Positions 51,244 to 61,287 are shown, numbered from the stretch's first letter. The stretch is 64,000 nt of DNA from Pseudomonadales bacterium (GCA_024234815.1 JACKNO010000005.1:329637-393636), one strand, 5' to 3'. The notes: generated by a model from the letters alone, not told the origin. Numbers and translations are program-made.

Positions 51244-52605
51244 ATGCGCCCAGGAAAGCCCGATACAATTCTCAAGGAGTGCCGCGCACTGCTGACGCTG
51301 GCCTCCCCCATGGTCATCGCCCAGCTGGCACAGATCGGCACGGGCGTGGTCGACACCATAATGGCGGGCCATTACAGCTCGGGCGATCTCGCGGCGATAG
51401 CCATCGGTTACAACATCTGGCTGCCGATCTACCTGTTTTTCATAGGGGTCATGCTCGGCGCAACGTATATCATCGCCCAGCATTTTGGGGCCGGCCGGAC
51501 CGCGAAAATACGTGATTCGCTGCCGCAATCCCTGTGGCTTGCCCTGGGACTGGGCCTGCTCGGAGGCCCCCTGTGTTATTTCGCGGGGCCGCTGCTGGAG
51601 TTGCTCGACCTCGACCCGGTCACCCAGGCCAAGAGCCTGGCATACCTGCGGGCCGTTGCATTCGGCCTTCCAGCGGCCGCGGTATTCGAGGCCCTGCGCT
51701 GCCACAACCAGGGCATTGGCGTAATGCGTCCCTTCGCCATCGCCAGTGTGCTCGGCTTTGTCGCCAACATCCCGCTAAACTACGCCCTGATGTACGGGCG
51801 CTGGGGAATGCCTGAGCTGGGAGCCGCGGGTTGCGGCTGGGCCACCACCGGTTCCATGTGCCTGAGTGCGGCTGCGCTGGCGCTCTTAATGAAGCGCGCG
51901 CCACAATTGCAGCCCTGGCTGCCGCGGATGCAACTGGTTCGGCCCCGTCTTGATGTCATCGGCGAAATCGTGCGCCTGGGTCTCCCGCTGGGTTGCACAC
52001 TGTTCGTGGAAGTGGCTTTTTTCTCGGTCATTGCCCTGTGTATTGCCACCCTGGGCGATATCGCCGTGGCCGCCCACCAGATTGCGTTTAACATGTGGGA
52101 TGTCGTCTACATGCCCCTGATCAGCTTCGGCTCGGCCCTGGCGGTGCGCGTGGGACATGCGATCGGGGCCGGCGATCGCGCGGCGTTGCGGCTGTCCATC
52201 GCCTGCGGCACTTCAATGACGGTCATGGTGGGCCTGCTGGGCATGACGCTACTGCTGTCGTCCCCCGCCGGCCTCGTGAGCCTTTACACAAACGACCCGG
52301 ATATCGCCGTGCTCGCCATCAGCCTGGTGCGACTGGCGGCGCTTTTTATCGCTATCGACTCGGCGCAGGTGGCCGCCAGCTATTGCCTGCGCGCATTCCG
52401 GGACACCCGCTTCGCGTTTTTCGCCCTCTGCCTGGCCTACTGGCTGATCACGCTGCCGCTGGGTTACTGGCGCGGAATAGTCACGGCGGACAACGCCTAT
52501 GACGGTACCATCGCCTTCTGGCAAAGCCTCATCGCGGGGATCACCGTGGTGTCGCTGCTGGTATTCCTGCGCCTTTACCGTACGCTGCGCAAGCCGCTGA
52601 GCTGA
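51244..52605 (+). CDS. MATE family multidrug efflux transporter
   Basis: MATE proteins export cationic drugs using a Na+ or H+ gradient. The 453-residue protein has twelve hydrophobic segments and the duplicated MatE domains; typical segments are PMVIAQLAQIGTGVVDTIMAGH near the N-terminus and the CLRAFRDTRFAFF region near residue 390. It resembles NorM in layout. The ATG at 51244 is used; the in-frame opening at 51157 lies in the divergent promoter region. Confidence 0.94.
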   Translation: MRPGKPDTILKECRALLTLASPMVIAQLAQIGTGVVDTIMAGHYSSGDLAAIAIGYNIWLPIYLFFIGVMLGATYIIAQHFGAGRTAKIRDSLPQSLWLALGLGLLGGPLCYFAGPLLELLDLDPVTQAKSLAYLRAVAFGLPAAAVFEALRCHNQGIGVMRPFAIASVLGFVANIPLNYALMYGRWGMPELGAAGCGWATTGSMCLSAAALALLMKRAPQLQPWLPRMQLVRPRLDVIGEIVRLGLPLGCTLFVEVAFFSVIALCIATLGDIAVAAHQIAFNMWDVVYMPLISFGSALAVRVGHAIGAGDRAALRLSIACGTSMTVMVGLLGMTLLLSSPAGLVSLYTNDPDIAVLAISLVRLAALFIAIDSAQVAASYCLRAFRDTRFAFFALCLAYWLITLPLGYWRGIVTADNAYDGTIAFWQSLIAGITVVSLLVFLRLYRTLRKPLS

Positions 52606-52628
52606 CCTTGCGCAACAGGGAGCCCGGC

Positions 52629-53384
52629 TCAGCGCTGCAGGTGGGAGCAGTCCGGGCAATCCGCGCGGGGCGACAGGGCCAGGCGGCGAATGTCCACGCT
52701 GCGCAGATCCAGCAGCAGTAACTCACCCCGCAACGGTTTGCCGTAGCCTGCCAGGATCTTGAGCGCCTCCATGGCCTGCAGTGAACCCAGCACACCCACC
52801 AGCGGCGCCAGCACGCCGCTCTCACTGCAACTCAAGGCGGTCACGTCGGCGGTGTCGGGATACAGGCAGCGGTAACAGGGTCCGCCGCGTACCGGGTCGA
52901 ATACGCTGAGCTGTCCCTCGCTACGCACCGCGGCGGCCGATACCAGCGGCACGGCGGCGGCGATACAGGCGCGATTGAGTGCGTGGCGCACCGGGAAGTT
53001 ATCGGTGGCGTCCACCACCAGGTCCACCCGCTGCACCAGCGCCGGCAGGTCGTCCTCGAACAATTCGCGAGCGATAACCTCAACCGTCACACCCGGATTG
53101 AGGGCGGCTATCGCGTCCGCCGCCGAAGCGGCCTTGTTGCGACCGATATCCTTATCGCCATGGGCGATCTGGCGCTGCAGGTTGCTGGCTTCCACGCTGT
53201 CGCCGTCCGCCAGCAGCAGCCTGCCCACCCCCGCCGCCGCGAGGTACAGCGCCGCGGGGCAACCCAGGCCGCCGAGGCCGACCACCAGCACCGCCGCCCG
53301 CAGCAGGGCCTCCTGCCCCGCGACATCGAAATCATGCAGCAGCAATTGCCGGTTATAGCGCAGCAGCTGTTCATCATTCAGCAC
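52629..53384 (-). CDS. moeB: molybdopterin-synthase adenylyltransferase MoeB (ThiF/HesA family)
   Basis: MoeB adenylates the C-terminus of MoaD for molybdopterin synthesis; HesA/ThiF relatives act on other sulfur carriers. The 251-residue protein has the nucleotide motif VVGLGGLGCPAALYLAAAGVG, the RQIAHGDKDIGRNKA arginine finger region, the conserved cysteine in ALSCSESGVLAPL and zinc cysteines in CYRCL and CPDC. The start is the GTG at 53384 with GGAGGG upstream. It overlaps prmC by 11 bp, a common pairing. Confidence 0.92.
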   Translation of the reverse strand: MLNDEQLLRYNRQLLLHDFDVAGQEALLRAAVLVVGLGGLGCPAALYLAAAGVGRLLLADGDSVEASNLQRQIAHGDKDIGRNKAASAADAIAALNPGVTVEVIARELFEDDLPALVQRVDLVVDATDNFPVRHALNRACIAAAVPLVSAAAVRSEGQLSVFDPVRGGPCYRCLYPDTADVTALSCSESGVLAPLVGVLGSLQAMEALKILAGYGKPLRGELLLLDLRSVDIRRLALSPRADCPDCSHLQR

Positions 53385-54207
53385 GCAGACGCCCTCCCGT
53401 GATGCGCTCCAACCCGGCCAGGTCACTGCGGGTGGAAATATCGCCGAATCCGGAATCGCGCAGCAGCTGCCTTACCTCCTCGCCCTGGCTGCACCCGTGC
53501 TCCAGCAGCAACCAGCCACCCGGGTACAGTTGCGCCGGCGCGCCAGCCGCCAATTGCGCGAGATCTTCCAGGCCCCGGGCGGCTGCGACCAGTGCCGGCC
53601 GCGGCTCGAATCGCACGTCGCCCTGCTCGAGATGCGGATCGTCGGCATCAATATAAGGCGGGTTGGACACCAGCAGGTGAAAGCGCTGCCCCGCCAGCGC
53701 CTGGTACCAGTCGGAGCGGGCAAAGTGCACCCGCTCCTGTTGCAGGCGCTCGGCGTTGAGCCGCGCCACCGCCAATGCCTCCTCGCTGGCATCCACAGCG
53801 CTCACCCGCCAGGCCGGGCGCTCAACCGCCAGGGCCAGGGCGATGGCGCCGGAGCCGGTACCCAGGTCGAGCGCCCGCGCGGTGTCGGGCAGGCGCAGTT
53901 CCAGCGCCCACTCCACCAGGGTTTCCGTTTCCGGACGAGGTATCAGGGTGTGCTGGTTTACCACCAGCGGCAGCGACCAGAATTCACGTTCCCCGACCAG
54001 GTAGGCGATCGGTTGGCCGCGCCTGCGCTCCGCTAACAACTGCAGGTAGTGCTCGGCCTGCGCTGCAGATACCTCGCGCTCTGGCCAGGTATACAGCCAG
54101 CTGCGGGATTGGCCAAGGCAGTGACCGAGCAGGATTTCCGCGTCCCGGCGAGCGCTTTCCACGGGCAGGTCGTCGCCGCTGCGCAGAAGCTCCCGCACCG
54201 TTGCCAT
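53374..54207 (-). CDS. prmC: peptide chain release factor N(5)-glutamine methyltransferase PrmC
   Basis: PrmC methylates the glutamine of the GGQ motif in release factors, increasing termination efficiency. The 277-residue protein has the SAM site ALDLGTGSGAIALALA and the catalytic LLVSNPPYID. The ATG at 54207 overlaps the prfA stop as TGATG; a TTG one codon earlier is less likely. Enzyme and substrate gene (prfA) are adjacent. Confidence 0.97.
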   Translation of the reverse strand: MATVRELLRSGDDLPVESARRDAEILLGHCLGQSRSWLYTWPEREVSAAQAEHYLQLLAERRRGQPIAYLVGEREFWSLPLVVNQHTLIPRPETETLVEWALELRLPDTARALDLGTGSGAIALALAVERPAWRVSAVDASEEALAVARLNAERLQQERVHFARSDWYQALAGQRFHLLVSNPPYIDADDPHLEQGDVRFEPRPALVAAARGLEDLAQLAAGAPAQLYPGGWLLLEHGCSQGEEVRQLLRDSGFGDISTRSDLAGLERITGGRLRAE

Positions 54208-55292
54208 CAATTGTCGGCCATGGCCGCCAGCTGATCCGCCTGGTATTCCTGGCGCAGGGGTCCGACAACGGCGTCGAGGTCGCCCTCCAGGATTTCCGAC
54301 AGCTTGTAGAGCGTGAGATTGATCCGGTGATCAGTCATGCGCCCCTGGGGAAAGTTGTAAGTGCGAATACGATCGGAGCGATCGCCGGTGCCGACCAGGT
54401 TGCGGCGCTGTTCCGCCTGCTCCGCCGCCGCCTTGTCCTGGGCGCTGGTCATGAGCCGGGCCTGCAGCAGGGACATGGCCCGCGACCGGTTCTTATGCTG
54501 GGACCGCTCGTCCTGGCACTCCACCACGATTCCCGTCGGCAGGTGGGTAAGACGCACGGCCGAGTCGGTCTTGTTCACGTGCTGGCCGCCGGCGCCGGAG
54601 GCGCGGTAGGTATCGATGCGCAGGTCGCCCTTGTTGATTTCTATCTCGTCTACTTCTTCGGGTTCCGGCATCACCGCCACGGTGCAGGCCGAGGTGTGGA
54701 TTCGCCCCTGGGATTCGGTCTCGGGTACACGCTGCACGCGATGCGCGCCGGATTCGAACTTGAGGTGGGCATACACATCCCGTCCCTCCACCCGGGTGAT
54801 AATTTCCTTGTAGCCGCCGTGTTCCCCGGGCCGCTCCGACAACACCTCGACTTTCCAGTTCTGGCGCTCGGCATAGCGCGAATACATGCGAAACAGGTCG
54901 CCGGAAAAAATCGCCGCCTCATCACCGCCTGTGCCCGCGCGAATTTCCAGGAATACGTTATGGGAGTCCATGGGGTCACGCGGCAACATCAGGGCCTGCA
55001 ACTCGATTTCCAGTTCAGCGAGGCGATCTCCCCCGGATTCCAGCTCTTCCCTGGCCATTTCCCGCAGGTCCGGGTCGGCGTCATCCAGCAAGCCTCGCGC
55101 CTCTTCCAGTTCGGTTCGCAGGCGACTGTAGACGCCGTAGCACTTGACCACATCCTCCAGTTCCGCGTATTCCCGGGACAGGGCGCGAAACCGCTCCTGG
55201 TCGGCGATCGTCTCACCGTCGCTGAGCAGCGCGGATACCTCCTCGTGCCGGTCAGTGAGCGTTTCCAGCTTGGTCAACAGCGAGGCTTTCAT
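54207..55292 (-). CDS. prfA: peptide chain release factor 1
   Basis: RF1 terminates translation at UAA and UAG. The 361-residue length is standard. The catalytic GGQ loop appears in RASGAGGQHVNKTDSAVRL, with the conserved RSQHKNR after it and the MPRDPMDSHNVFLEIRAGTGGDEAA block before. It overlaps hemA by 4 bp (ATGA) and prmC by 1, a fully coupled hemA-prfA-prmC-moeB operon. Confidence 0.98.
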   Translation of the reverse strand: MKASLLTKLETLTDRHEEVSALLSDGETIADQERFRALSREYAELEDVVKCYGVYSRLRTELEEARGLLDDADPDLREMAREELESGGDRLAELEIELQALMLPRDPMDSHNVFLEIRAGTGGDEAAIFSGDLFRMYSRYAERQNWKVEVLSERPGEHGGYKEIITRVEGRDVYAHLKFESGAHRVQRVPETESQGRIHTSACTVAVMPEPEEVDEIEINKGDLRIDTYRASGAGGQHVNKTDSAVRLTHLPTGIVVECQDERSQHKNRSRAMSLLQARLMTSAQDKAAAEQAEQRRNLVGTGDRSDRIRTYNFPQGRMTDHRINLTLYKLSEILEGDLDAVVGPLRQEYQADQLAAMADN

Positions 55293-56653
55293 TGCAGTGT
55301 GTGTCCGGGTTTTTCCGATTCGGGTGAAGGCGGGTCAAAGTCCTGGTTCTGATCGGTATCCGCCCGCTGTTGCTCCCGCCTGCGCCCGGACTCAAGTCCG
55401 AGCAGCTTCTGGGCATGGGCGAGTACATCCTGGCGCCCGTCGGCGCTGGCCTGCCGCAGGCCTGCAGTGGGCGCGTGAATCAGCTTGTTGGTAATCGCGC
55501 GGGCTAACTGCGCGACCACCTTTTGCGGGTCTTCGTCGCGGGCAAGGGCGCGCAGGGCGCGCTGGAGTTCCAGCTCCCGCATCTGCTCGGCCATGCGCCG
55601 GTAGTCTTTCACCACATCGACGGCGGCCAGACTGCGCAGGTCTTCCATGTACAGATTGATGCCGTCGGCGATGATCTGGTCCGCCTTGCGCGCTTCCTGG
55701 TGACGGCTGCGCATGTTCTGCTCGACGATTTCCCGCAGGTCGTCAACGCTGTAGAGATAGACATCCCGCAGGTCACCCACCTGCGCCTCTATATCGCGGG
55801 GAACGGCGATATCCACCATCAGGACGGGGCGGTGTTTGCGCGCCTTTAAAGCCTGCTCCACCGCGCCCTTGCCCAGGATGGGAAGCTGGCTAGCGGTGGA
55901 GGTGATAACAATATCAGCGTGCAGCAGTTGTGCGGGAATCTCGGCCAGCAATACGGCCTCGGCACCAAATTTCTGGGCCAGTTCACGGGCGCGACCCAGG
56001 GTGCGGTTGGCGATAACAATGCCGCTGACGCCGGCCTCTATCAGGTGCCGCGCCACCAGTTCGATGGTTTCACCCGCGCCCACCAGCAGGGCGGTGCACT
56101 TGTGGAGGTCGGCAAAGATATGCCGCGCCAGGTCGACTGCGGCATAGGCGACCGACACGGGGTTTTCGCCAATGGCGGTATCGGTGCGCACCCGCTTGGC
56201 TATCGCGAACACCCGGGGAAACAGACGACCCAGTTCACTGCCTACCGTGCCGGATTCGTTGGCCACCGCATACGCGGATTTGATCTGGCCAAAAATCTGC
56301 GGCTCACCCAGCACCATGGAGTCCAGCCCGCTCGCCACCTGGACAATGTGTTGCAGGGCCTGCCGGGATTCAAAGTGATAGGCGCAGCGGCGCAGTTCGT
56401 CGAGCGAGAGGTGATGATAGTTCGCCATCCAGTCGATCAACTGCAAAGCCTTCTCCACCGGCGCAACACCCTCGGGCACAATCGCATACATCTCGGTACG
56501 ATTGCAGGTGGACAGAATGACGACCTCCTCTACCCCTCCCTGCTCGCAGGCGTCATTCAGCGCCTCTCCTACCTGCTCCGGGGCGAACGCAACCCGCTCG
56601 CGCACCTCGACGGCCGCGGAGTTGTGGTTGATTCCCAGTGCGATCAGATTCAT
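55289..56653 (-). CDS. hemA: glutamyl-tRNA reductase HemA
   Basis: HemA reduces glutamyl-tRNA to glutamate-1-semialdehyde, the first committed step of haem synthesis in the C5 pathway. The 454-residue protein has the catalytic cysteine C50 in STCNRTE, GLDSMVLGEPQIFGQIK and the NADPH-binding LLVGAGETIELVARHL. It is about 35 residues longer than the Escherichia enzyme because of a hydrophilic C-terminal tail. It heads the hemA-prfA-prmC-moeB operon and is divergent from the TPR lipoprotein gene. Confidence 0.98.
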   Translation of the reverse strand: MNLIALGINHNSAAVEVRERVAFAPEQVGEALNDACEQGGVEEVVILSTCNRTEMYAIVPEGVAPVEKALQLIDWMANYHHLSLDELRRCAYHFESRQALQHIVQVASGLDSMVLGEPQIFGQIKSAYAVANESGTVGSELGRLFPRVFAIAKRVRTDTAIGENPVSVAYAAVDLARHIFADLHKCTALLVGAGETIELVARHLIEAGVSGIVIANRTLGRARELAQKFGAEAVLLAEIPAQLLHADIVITSTASQLPILGKGAVEQALKARKHRPVLMVDIAVPRDIEAQVGDLRDVYLYSVDDLREIVEQNMRSRHQEARKADQIIADGINLYMEDLRSLAAVDVVKDYRRMAEQMRELELQRALRALARDEDPQKVVAQLARAITNKLIHAPTAGLRQASADGRQDVLAHAQKLLGLESGRRREQQRADTDQNQDFDPPSPESEKPGHTLQ

Positions 56654-56909
56654 GTCTGAGGCTGGCTCTCTTTGTCATGAGGGTAACGAGGCAGTTAACA
56701 CCCGGCCAAAACGGGCGCACATTAGCATATCTGGCAGAATTTACCCGTGATTTTAACAAGTTGGCCGGCAAATGACAGCGCGCCGCCCCGGGGTGGTGTT
56801 ACCCGCGCGAAACCGGCTTCGGGGCCCGGGTTCCGGGTTGTGGGTTTCGGGGCCGGTCTATGTCATCATATGCCCCCTCCTTATTGCCGGGTTCCAGCTC
56901 TCGCTTACT

Positions 56910-58688
56910 ATGTTTCGCCTACTACTCATCGGCATCACCTGCTCGCTGCTGCTGGCCTGCGCCAGCACGGCCCCGGTTGCGACCACCGAAGCAGCGCCGC
57001 CGCCGGCCGCCGAAGCCAGCACTCCCGAGAAAACCGTACCTGAGCGCGCGTTTCCCGATGACAGCATCTACCCGCTGCTGCTGGCGGAATTCGCCCTGCG
57101 GCGCGGCGCCTACGATGTAGCGATGACGCAGTATCTCGAGCAGGCCCCGAAGTTGCGCGATGCCGGCGTCAGCGCCCATGCCACCCACCTCGCCCAGTTC
57201 ACGGCGAATGAGGAGGCGGCGCTGGAGGCAGCACAACTCTGGATTGAACTGGAACCCGACAATATCGAGGCCAATAGCACCTACGCCATCCTGCTGATCC
57301 GCCAGGGGCGGGCCATCGAGGCCCTGCCCCATATGGCGTACCTGGCGCAACAGGGCGAGGACGTAAACTTCCCAACTCTGCTCAGCGGGTACTCGCAGCT
57401 CGATGCACAACAGCGCGACGCGCTGGCGAACGGCATCAACCAGCTCGCGCTGGAACACCCCGACGATGTGCAACTATTACTGACCCAGGCGATGGTGCTG
57501 GCGGAGACGGAACAATTCGATGCAGCCCTGCAAAGCCTCCAGCAACTGTTCGAGCTGGAACCCAACCACAGCCAGGCGGCCATGCTGGAAGCGCGTATCC
57601 TGCTGGCGCAGAAGTCCCCCGAGCCCTACGCGCGCCTGGAGCGCATTCTGGAGGAAAACCCCCAGGACACGCAGGTTCGACTTCACTACGCCCGCCTGCT
57701 GACGGCGACTGACATGGCGGCGGCACGAGAGCAGTTCGAACTGCTTTCCGCCCAGGCTCCCAGGGATGGGGAGTTACTGCTGTCACTGGCGCTCATCAGT
57801 CGGGAAGTCGGTGATGACGCGGCGGCAAAGAACTATCTGCGTCAACTGCTCGCGCTGGAACAGCATGTCGACGAGGCCCACTACTACCTGGGCAAAATTG
57901 CCGAAGACGCCGGGGATTCAGCCGCGGCCCTGTATGAGTATCGGCAGGTCGAAGGCGGCAGGGAACTGCTGGTGGCCACCAGCCGGGGCAGCCAGATACT
58001 GATCGCGCAGGGGCGGATCGAGGAGAATCACGAGTGGTTCAACGAACTGCGGAAACAGCACCCGCAGGACGCGGAACAGCTTTACGGCATTGAGGCGGAC
58101 CTGCTGAGCCGCGCCGATCAATTGAGCGCGGCCTCCCGGGTGCTTGAGCAGGGGCTGGCCCAGATGCCCCAGTCCAGCGCGCTGCGCTATTCACGCGCCA
58201 TGCTGGCGGAACAACAGGGCGAACTGGCCCTGATGGAGCGCGAACTGCGCGCAATTATCGCCAGCGAACCCGACAACAGCACCGCCATCAATGCGCTGGG
58301 TTACACGCTGGCCAACCGCACCCAGCGCTACGAGGAAGCCTACACCCTGATTTCACAGGCGCTGGCCCTGCAACCAAATGAGCCCGCCATCCTGGACAGT
58401 ATGGGCTGGGTTCTCTATCGCCTGAACCGCTACGAGGAGGCGGTGGTCTACCTGACACGCGCCTACGCTGAATTCCCCGACCCGGAGGTGGCAGCTCACC
58501 TCGGGGAAGTGCTGTGGGTCAGCGGTGACACCGAGGGTGCCATGCGGGTGTGGCAGGGGGCGTTGCTGAAAGACCCCGAAAACCCCGTGCTCGCGGAAAC
58601 CCTGCAGCGCCTGCAAGTGGACACGACAGACTTCGACCTGCCGGGTCGCCCCGGACCCGGCGCAAATCCGACGGTGTCGGGAGCCTAG
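56910..58688 (+). CDS. TPR-repeat lipoprotein upstream of lolB
   Basis: The 592-residue protein has a lipobox (LLAC, Cys17), an alanine/proline-rich linker and then tetratricopeptide-like repeats through most of its length (for instance ALGYTLANRTQRYEEAYTLI followed by ALALQPNEPAILDSMGWVLY). The frame opens at 56772, but the ATG at 56910 gives the signal peptide. A similar TPR gene precedes lolB in Pseudomonas (PA4667). It is presumably a periplasmic, membrane-anchored scaffold; specific function unknown. Confidence 0.88.
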   Translation: MFRLLLIGITCSLLLACASTAPVATTEAAPPPAAEASTPEKTVPERAFPDDSIYPLLLAEFALRRGAYDVAMTQYLEQAPKLRDAGVSAHATHLAQFTANEEAALEAAQLWIELEPDNIEANSTYAILLIRQGRAIEALPHMAYLAQQGEDVNFPTLLSGYSQLDAQQRDALANGINQLALEHPDDVQLLLTQAMVLAETEQFDAALQSLQQLFELEPNHSQAAMLEARILLAQKSPEPYARLERILEENPQDTQVRLHYARLLTATDMAAAREQFELLSAQAPRDGELLLSLALISREVGDDAAAKNYLRQLLALEQHVDEAHYYLGKIAEDAGDSAAALYEYRQVEGGRELLVATSRGSQILIAQGRIEENHEWFNELRKQHPQDAEQLYGIEADLLSRADQLSAASRVLEQGLAQMPQSSALRYSRAMLAEQQGELALMERELRAIIASEPDNSTAINALGYTLANRTQRYEEAYTLISQALALQPNEPAILDSMGWVLYRLNRYEEAVVYLTRAYAEFPDPEVAAHLGEVLWVSGDTEGAMRVWQGALLKDPENPVLAETLQRLQVDTTDFDLPGRPGPGANPTVSGA

Positions 58689-59294
58689 GTGGGCGCCAGA
58701 GCGCCCCTGGGCGGTGTCCTTCTGGCGATGCTGCTTTTGACGGCCTGCGCCCAGCAGCCGCAACTGCCTGTCGCCGCCGACTGGGTGGAACACAGCGCCC
58801 GACTGGCGGGCCTCACCATCTGGACAGTCGAGGGTAAAATCGCCCTGCAGACACCGGATCAGGTGGAATCAGCCTCCATTCAGTGGCGCCAGCACGAAGC
58901 CATAACCCGCCTGTATCTCAGCGGCCCGCTTGGCATTGCCGCCACCCGAGTCTACAGCGACGGTAAAACCCTGGAGATTCGCCAGGGCGAAGAATTGCGC
59001 AGCTGGGACCTGACCGATGCCGGCGCCCTGGAACGAAGCACCGGATGGGACCTGCCGCTGGCGGCCCTGGCGTACTGGCTCAAGGGCCTGCCCGCACCGG
59101 AGCTCGATATCCAGCGCATGGAGCTGGGCCAGGGGCAGTCGCAACTGCAGGTTCTGCGCCAGGACGACTGGGAGATTCACTACCTGGCCTACGCCAATTA
59201 CGGCGGCATCACACTCCCCACGAAGCTACAGATTCAGCGCCGGGACACCACCGTGAAACTGGTCATCCGCGATTGGCAGATAGCGCCCGCCTGA
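58689..59294 (+). CDS. lolB: outer membrane lipoprotein insertion protein LolB
   Basis: LolB receives lipoproteins from LolA and inserts them into the outer membrane. The 201-residue precursor has a lipobox (LTAC, Cys20), the N-terminal W...GKIAL strand and ends of the open beta-barrel fold (LSGPLGIAATRVYSDGKTLEI, ALAYWLKGLPAP). The start is GTG at 58689, directly after the upstream stop. It overlaps ispE as TGATG. Confidence 0.94.
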   Translation: MGARAPLGGVLLAMLLLTACAQQPQLPVAADWVEHSARLAGLTIWTVEGKIALQTPDQVESASIQWRQHEAITRLYLSGPLGIAATRVYSDGKTLEIRQGEELRSWDLTDAGALERSTGWDLPLAALAYWLKGLPAPELDIQRMELGQGQSQLQVLRQDDWEIHYLAYANYGGITLPTKLQIQRRDTTVKLVIRDWQIAPA

Positions 59295-60124
59295 TGTCCG
59301 CCACGCTGACACTGCTGTCCCCGGCCAAGCTCAACCTGTTCCTGCACATCACCGGGCGCCGGCCCGATGGCTACCACGAGTTGCAGACCCTGTTCCAGTT
59401 GCTGGACTGGGGTGACTGGCTCAGCTTCACCCCCAACCAGGACGGAAGAATTACCCTCGACTGTGCCGGCCTGGACGTTCCGCTGGAGGACAACCTAATC
59501 TACCGGGCCGCCACAATGCTGCGCAGCGGCTCGCTGGGCGTGCATATCACGGTGGACAAGCGCATTCCCTGCGGCGGCGGCCTGGGCGGAGGCAGTTCCA
59601 ACGCCGCCACCACGCTGCTGGCGCTGAACAAACTGTGGCGACTGGCTTACAGCCGGGAGAAATTGCTGGGTATTGGGGCCAGTTTGGGTGCGGATGTACC
59701 GGTTTTCGTAGGCGGGCACACTGCCTGGGCCGAGGGGATCGGCGAGATACTCACGCCAATCGACCTCCCCGAGCGCTGGTATGTCATTATTACACCCGAC
59801 TGCCATGTCGCCACGGGACAAATATTTTCCCACTTACAATTGACACGCAACACCTCTCCCATCAAAATGGCGGCCTTTTTTGAGGCCCAATCCCGAAACG
59901 ACTGCCAGCCGCTGGTTAGACTCCTCCACCCGGAGGTTGACGCGGCATTGGACTGGCTTGAAACGTTCGGGAACGCCCGACTGACAGGAACGGGCGCCAG
60001 CGTATTCGCGGGCTTTGAAACAGAACAGGAAGCCGACACAGTGCTACGTCAGTTGCCACGCCAGTGGACAGGCGCAGTGGCCAGAGGGCTTAACGTGTCG
60101 CCGGTAACGGCTTCCATAGATTGA
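59294..60124 (+). CDS. ispE: 4-diphosphocytidyl-2-C-methyl-D-erythritol kinase IspE
   Basis: IspE phosphorylates CDP-ME in the MEP isoprenoid pathway. The 276-residue GHMP kinase has PAKLNLFLHITGRRPDGYHEL near the N-terminus and the ATP loop PCGGGLGGGSSNAATTLLALN. The ATG at 59294 overlaps the lolB stop; earlier in-frame codons lie within lolB. lolB-ispE-tRNA-prs is a widely conserved order. Confidence 0.97.
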   Translation: MSATLTLLSPAKLNLFLHITGRRPDGYHELQTLFQLLDWGDWLSFTPNQDGRITLDCAGLDVPLEDNLIYRAATMLRSGSLGVHITVDKRIPCGGGLGGGSSNAATTLLALNKLWRLAYSREKLLGIGASLGADVPVFVGGHTAWAEGIGEILTPIDLPERWYVIITPDCHVATGQIFSHLQLTRNTSPIKMAAFFEAQSRNDCQPLVRLLHPEVDAALDWLETFGNARLTGTGASVFAGFETEQEADTVLRQLPRQWTGAVARGLNVSPVTASID

Positions 60125-60137
60125 CCCGCAAGTTTAT

Positions 60138-60212
60138 TGGGGTGTCGCCAAGCGGCAAGGCACCAGGTTTTGATCCTGGCATTCGGAGGTTCGAATCCTC
60201 CCACCCCAGCCA
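60138..60212 (+). tRNA. tRNA-Gln (anticodon TTG)
   Basis: A 75-nt cloverleaf with acceptor TGGGGTG/CACCCCA, anticodon stem CCAGG/CCTGG and loop TTTTGAT, giving anticodon TTG at 60170-60172. The T arm is GGAGGTTCGAATCCTCC and the CCA end is encoded. It lies between ispE and prs, as in many Gammaproteobacteria. Confidence 0.97.
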
Positions 60213-60317
60213 TACAGCAAGGCTCCGAGGTGTACCTCCTGCCGCGACGGCAGATCGGAGCGCCAAAGCCGGAAGGCTTGGAATCACCCGGTACTAATGG
60301 CCCAAAGGTAGCGTACA

Positions 60318-61265
60318 GTGTCCTCAAAAATGATGGTCTTTTCGGGTAACGCCAACCCGGAACTGGCTCAGAAAGTTGCGAGCCGGCTTTATCTTTCCCT
60401 GGGTCAGGCCGACGTAGGCAAATTCAGCGATGGCGAGATCGCCGTGGAACTGAATGAGAATGTACGCGGCAAGGACGTGTTTGTACTGCAATCGACCTGC
60501 GCGCCCACCAATGACAACCTGATGGAATTGATCGTGATGATCGACGCCCTGCGCAGGGCCTCGGCTTCACGCATCACGGCAGTAGTGCCCTACTTCGGAT
60601 ACGCCCGCCAGGACCGACGCGTGCGCTCGGCGCGGGTAGCCATCACCGCCAAGGTCGTAGCGGACATGATGGTGACCGTGGGAGTGGACAGGGTACTGAC
60701 CGTGGATTTGCACGCGGAACAGATTCAGGGCTTCTTCACCTGCCCCGTGGATAACGTCTACGGCTCGCCGGTGCTGAACGAAGACATCACCGCCTGCGGT
60801 TACGACAACCTGATGGTGGTGTCGCCCGACATCGGCGGCGTGGTAAGAGCCAGGGCCATCGCCAAGCAGTTGGACGAGGCCGAGCTGGCGATTATCGACA
60901 AGCGCCGCCCACGCGCCGGCGAGGCCCAGGTCATGAACCTGATCGGCGAGGTCGAAGGCCGCACCTGTCTGCTGGTGGACGACATGGTCGATACCGCAGG
61001 TACTTTGTGCAAGGCGGCCGACGCCCTTAAGGAGCGCGGCGCAGCCAAGGTAGTCGCCTACTGTACCCACGCGGTACTGTCAGGCAACGCCCTGGAAAAT
61101 ATTCGGACTTCCCAGCTCGACGAGTTGGTGGTCCTGGACACGATTCCCCTGAGTGCAGAGGCGCGGGAAGTCAGGAAGATTCGCCAGCTGACAATAGCTG
61201 GCCTGCTTGCTGAATCCATGCGTCGCGTTGCCAACGAGGAATCAATCAGCGCGCTGTTCCAGTAG
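60318..61265 (+). CDS. prs: ribose-phosphate pyrophosphokinase Prs
   Basis: Prs makes PRPP for nucleotide, histidine and tryptophan synthesis. The 315-residue length is standard; visible sites are YFGYARQDRR, the DLHAEQIQGFF loop and the PRPP-binding CLLVDDMVDTAGTL. The start is GTG at 60318 with AAAGGTA 8 bases upstream. The 105-nt leader from tRNA-Gln contains two small inverted repeats (GAGGT/ACCTC and CTGCCG/CGGCAG) that may help to separate the tRNA from the mRNA. Confidence 0.98.
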   Translation: MSSKMMVFSGNANPELAQKVASRLYLSLGQADVGKFSDGEIAVELNENVRGKDVFVLQSTCAPTNDNLMELIVMIDALRRASASRITAVVPYFGYARQDRRVRSARVAITAKVVADMMVTVGVDRVLTVDLHAEQIQGFFTCPVDNVYGSPVLNEDITACGYDNLMVVSPDIGGVVRARAIAKQLDEAELAIIDKRRPRAGEAQVMNLIGEVEGRTCLLVDDMVDTAGTLCKAADALKERGAAKVVAYCTHAVLSGNALENIRTSQLDELVVLDTIPLSAEAREVRKIRQLTIAGLLAESMRRVANEESISALFQ

Positions 61266-61287
61266 GGCCAGCGCTAACAGCAACTCA

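Noticed and set aside
53775..55352. Open frame of 525 codons on the plus strand
   Set aside because: It is fully antisense to prmC and prfA, which are unmistakable. High G+C third positions commonly leave such long shadow frames.
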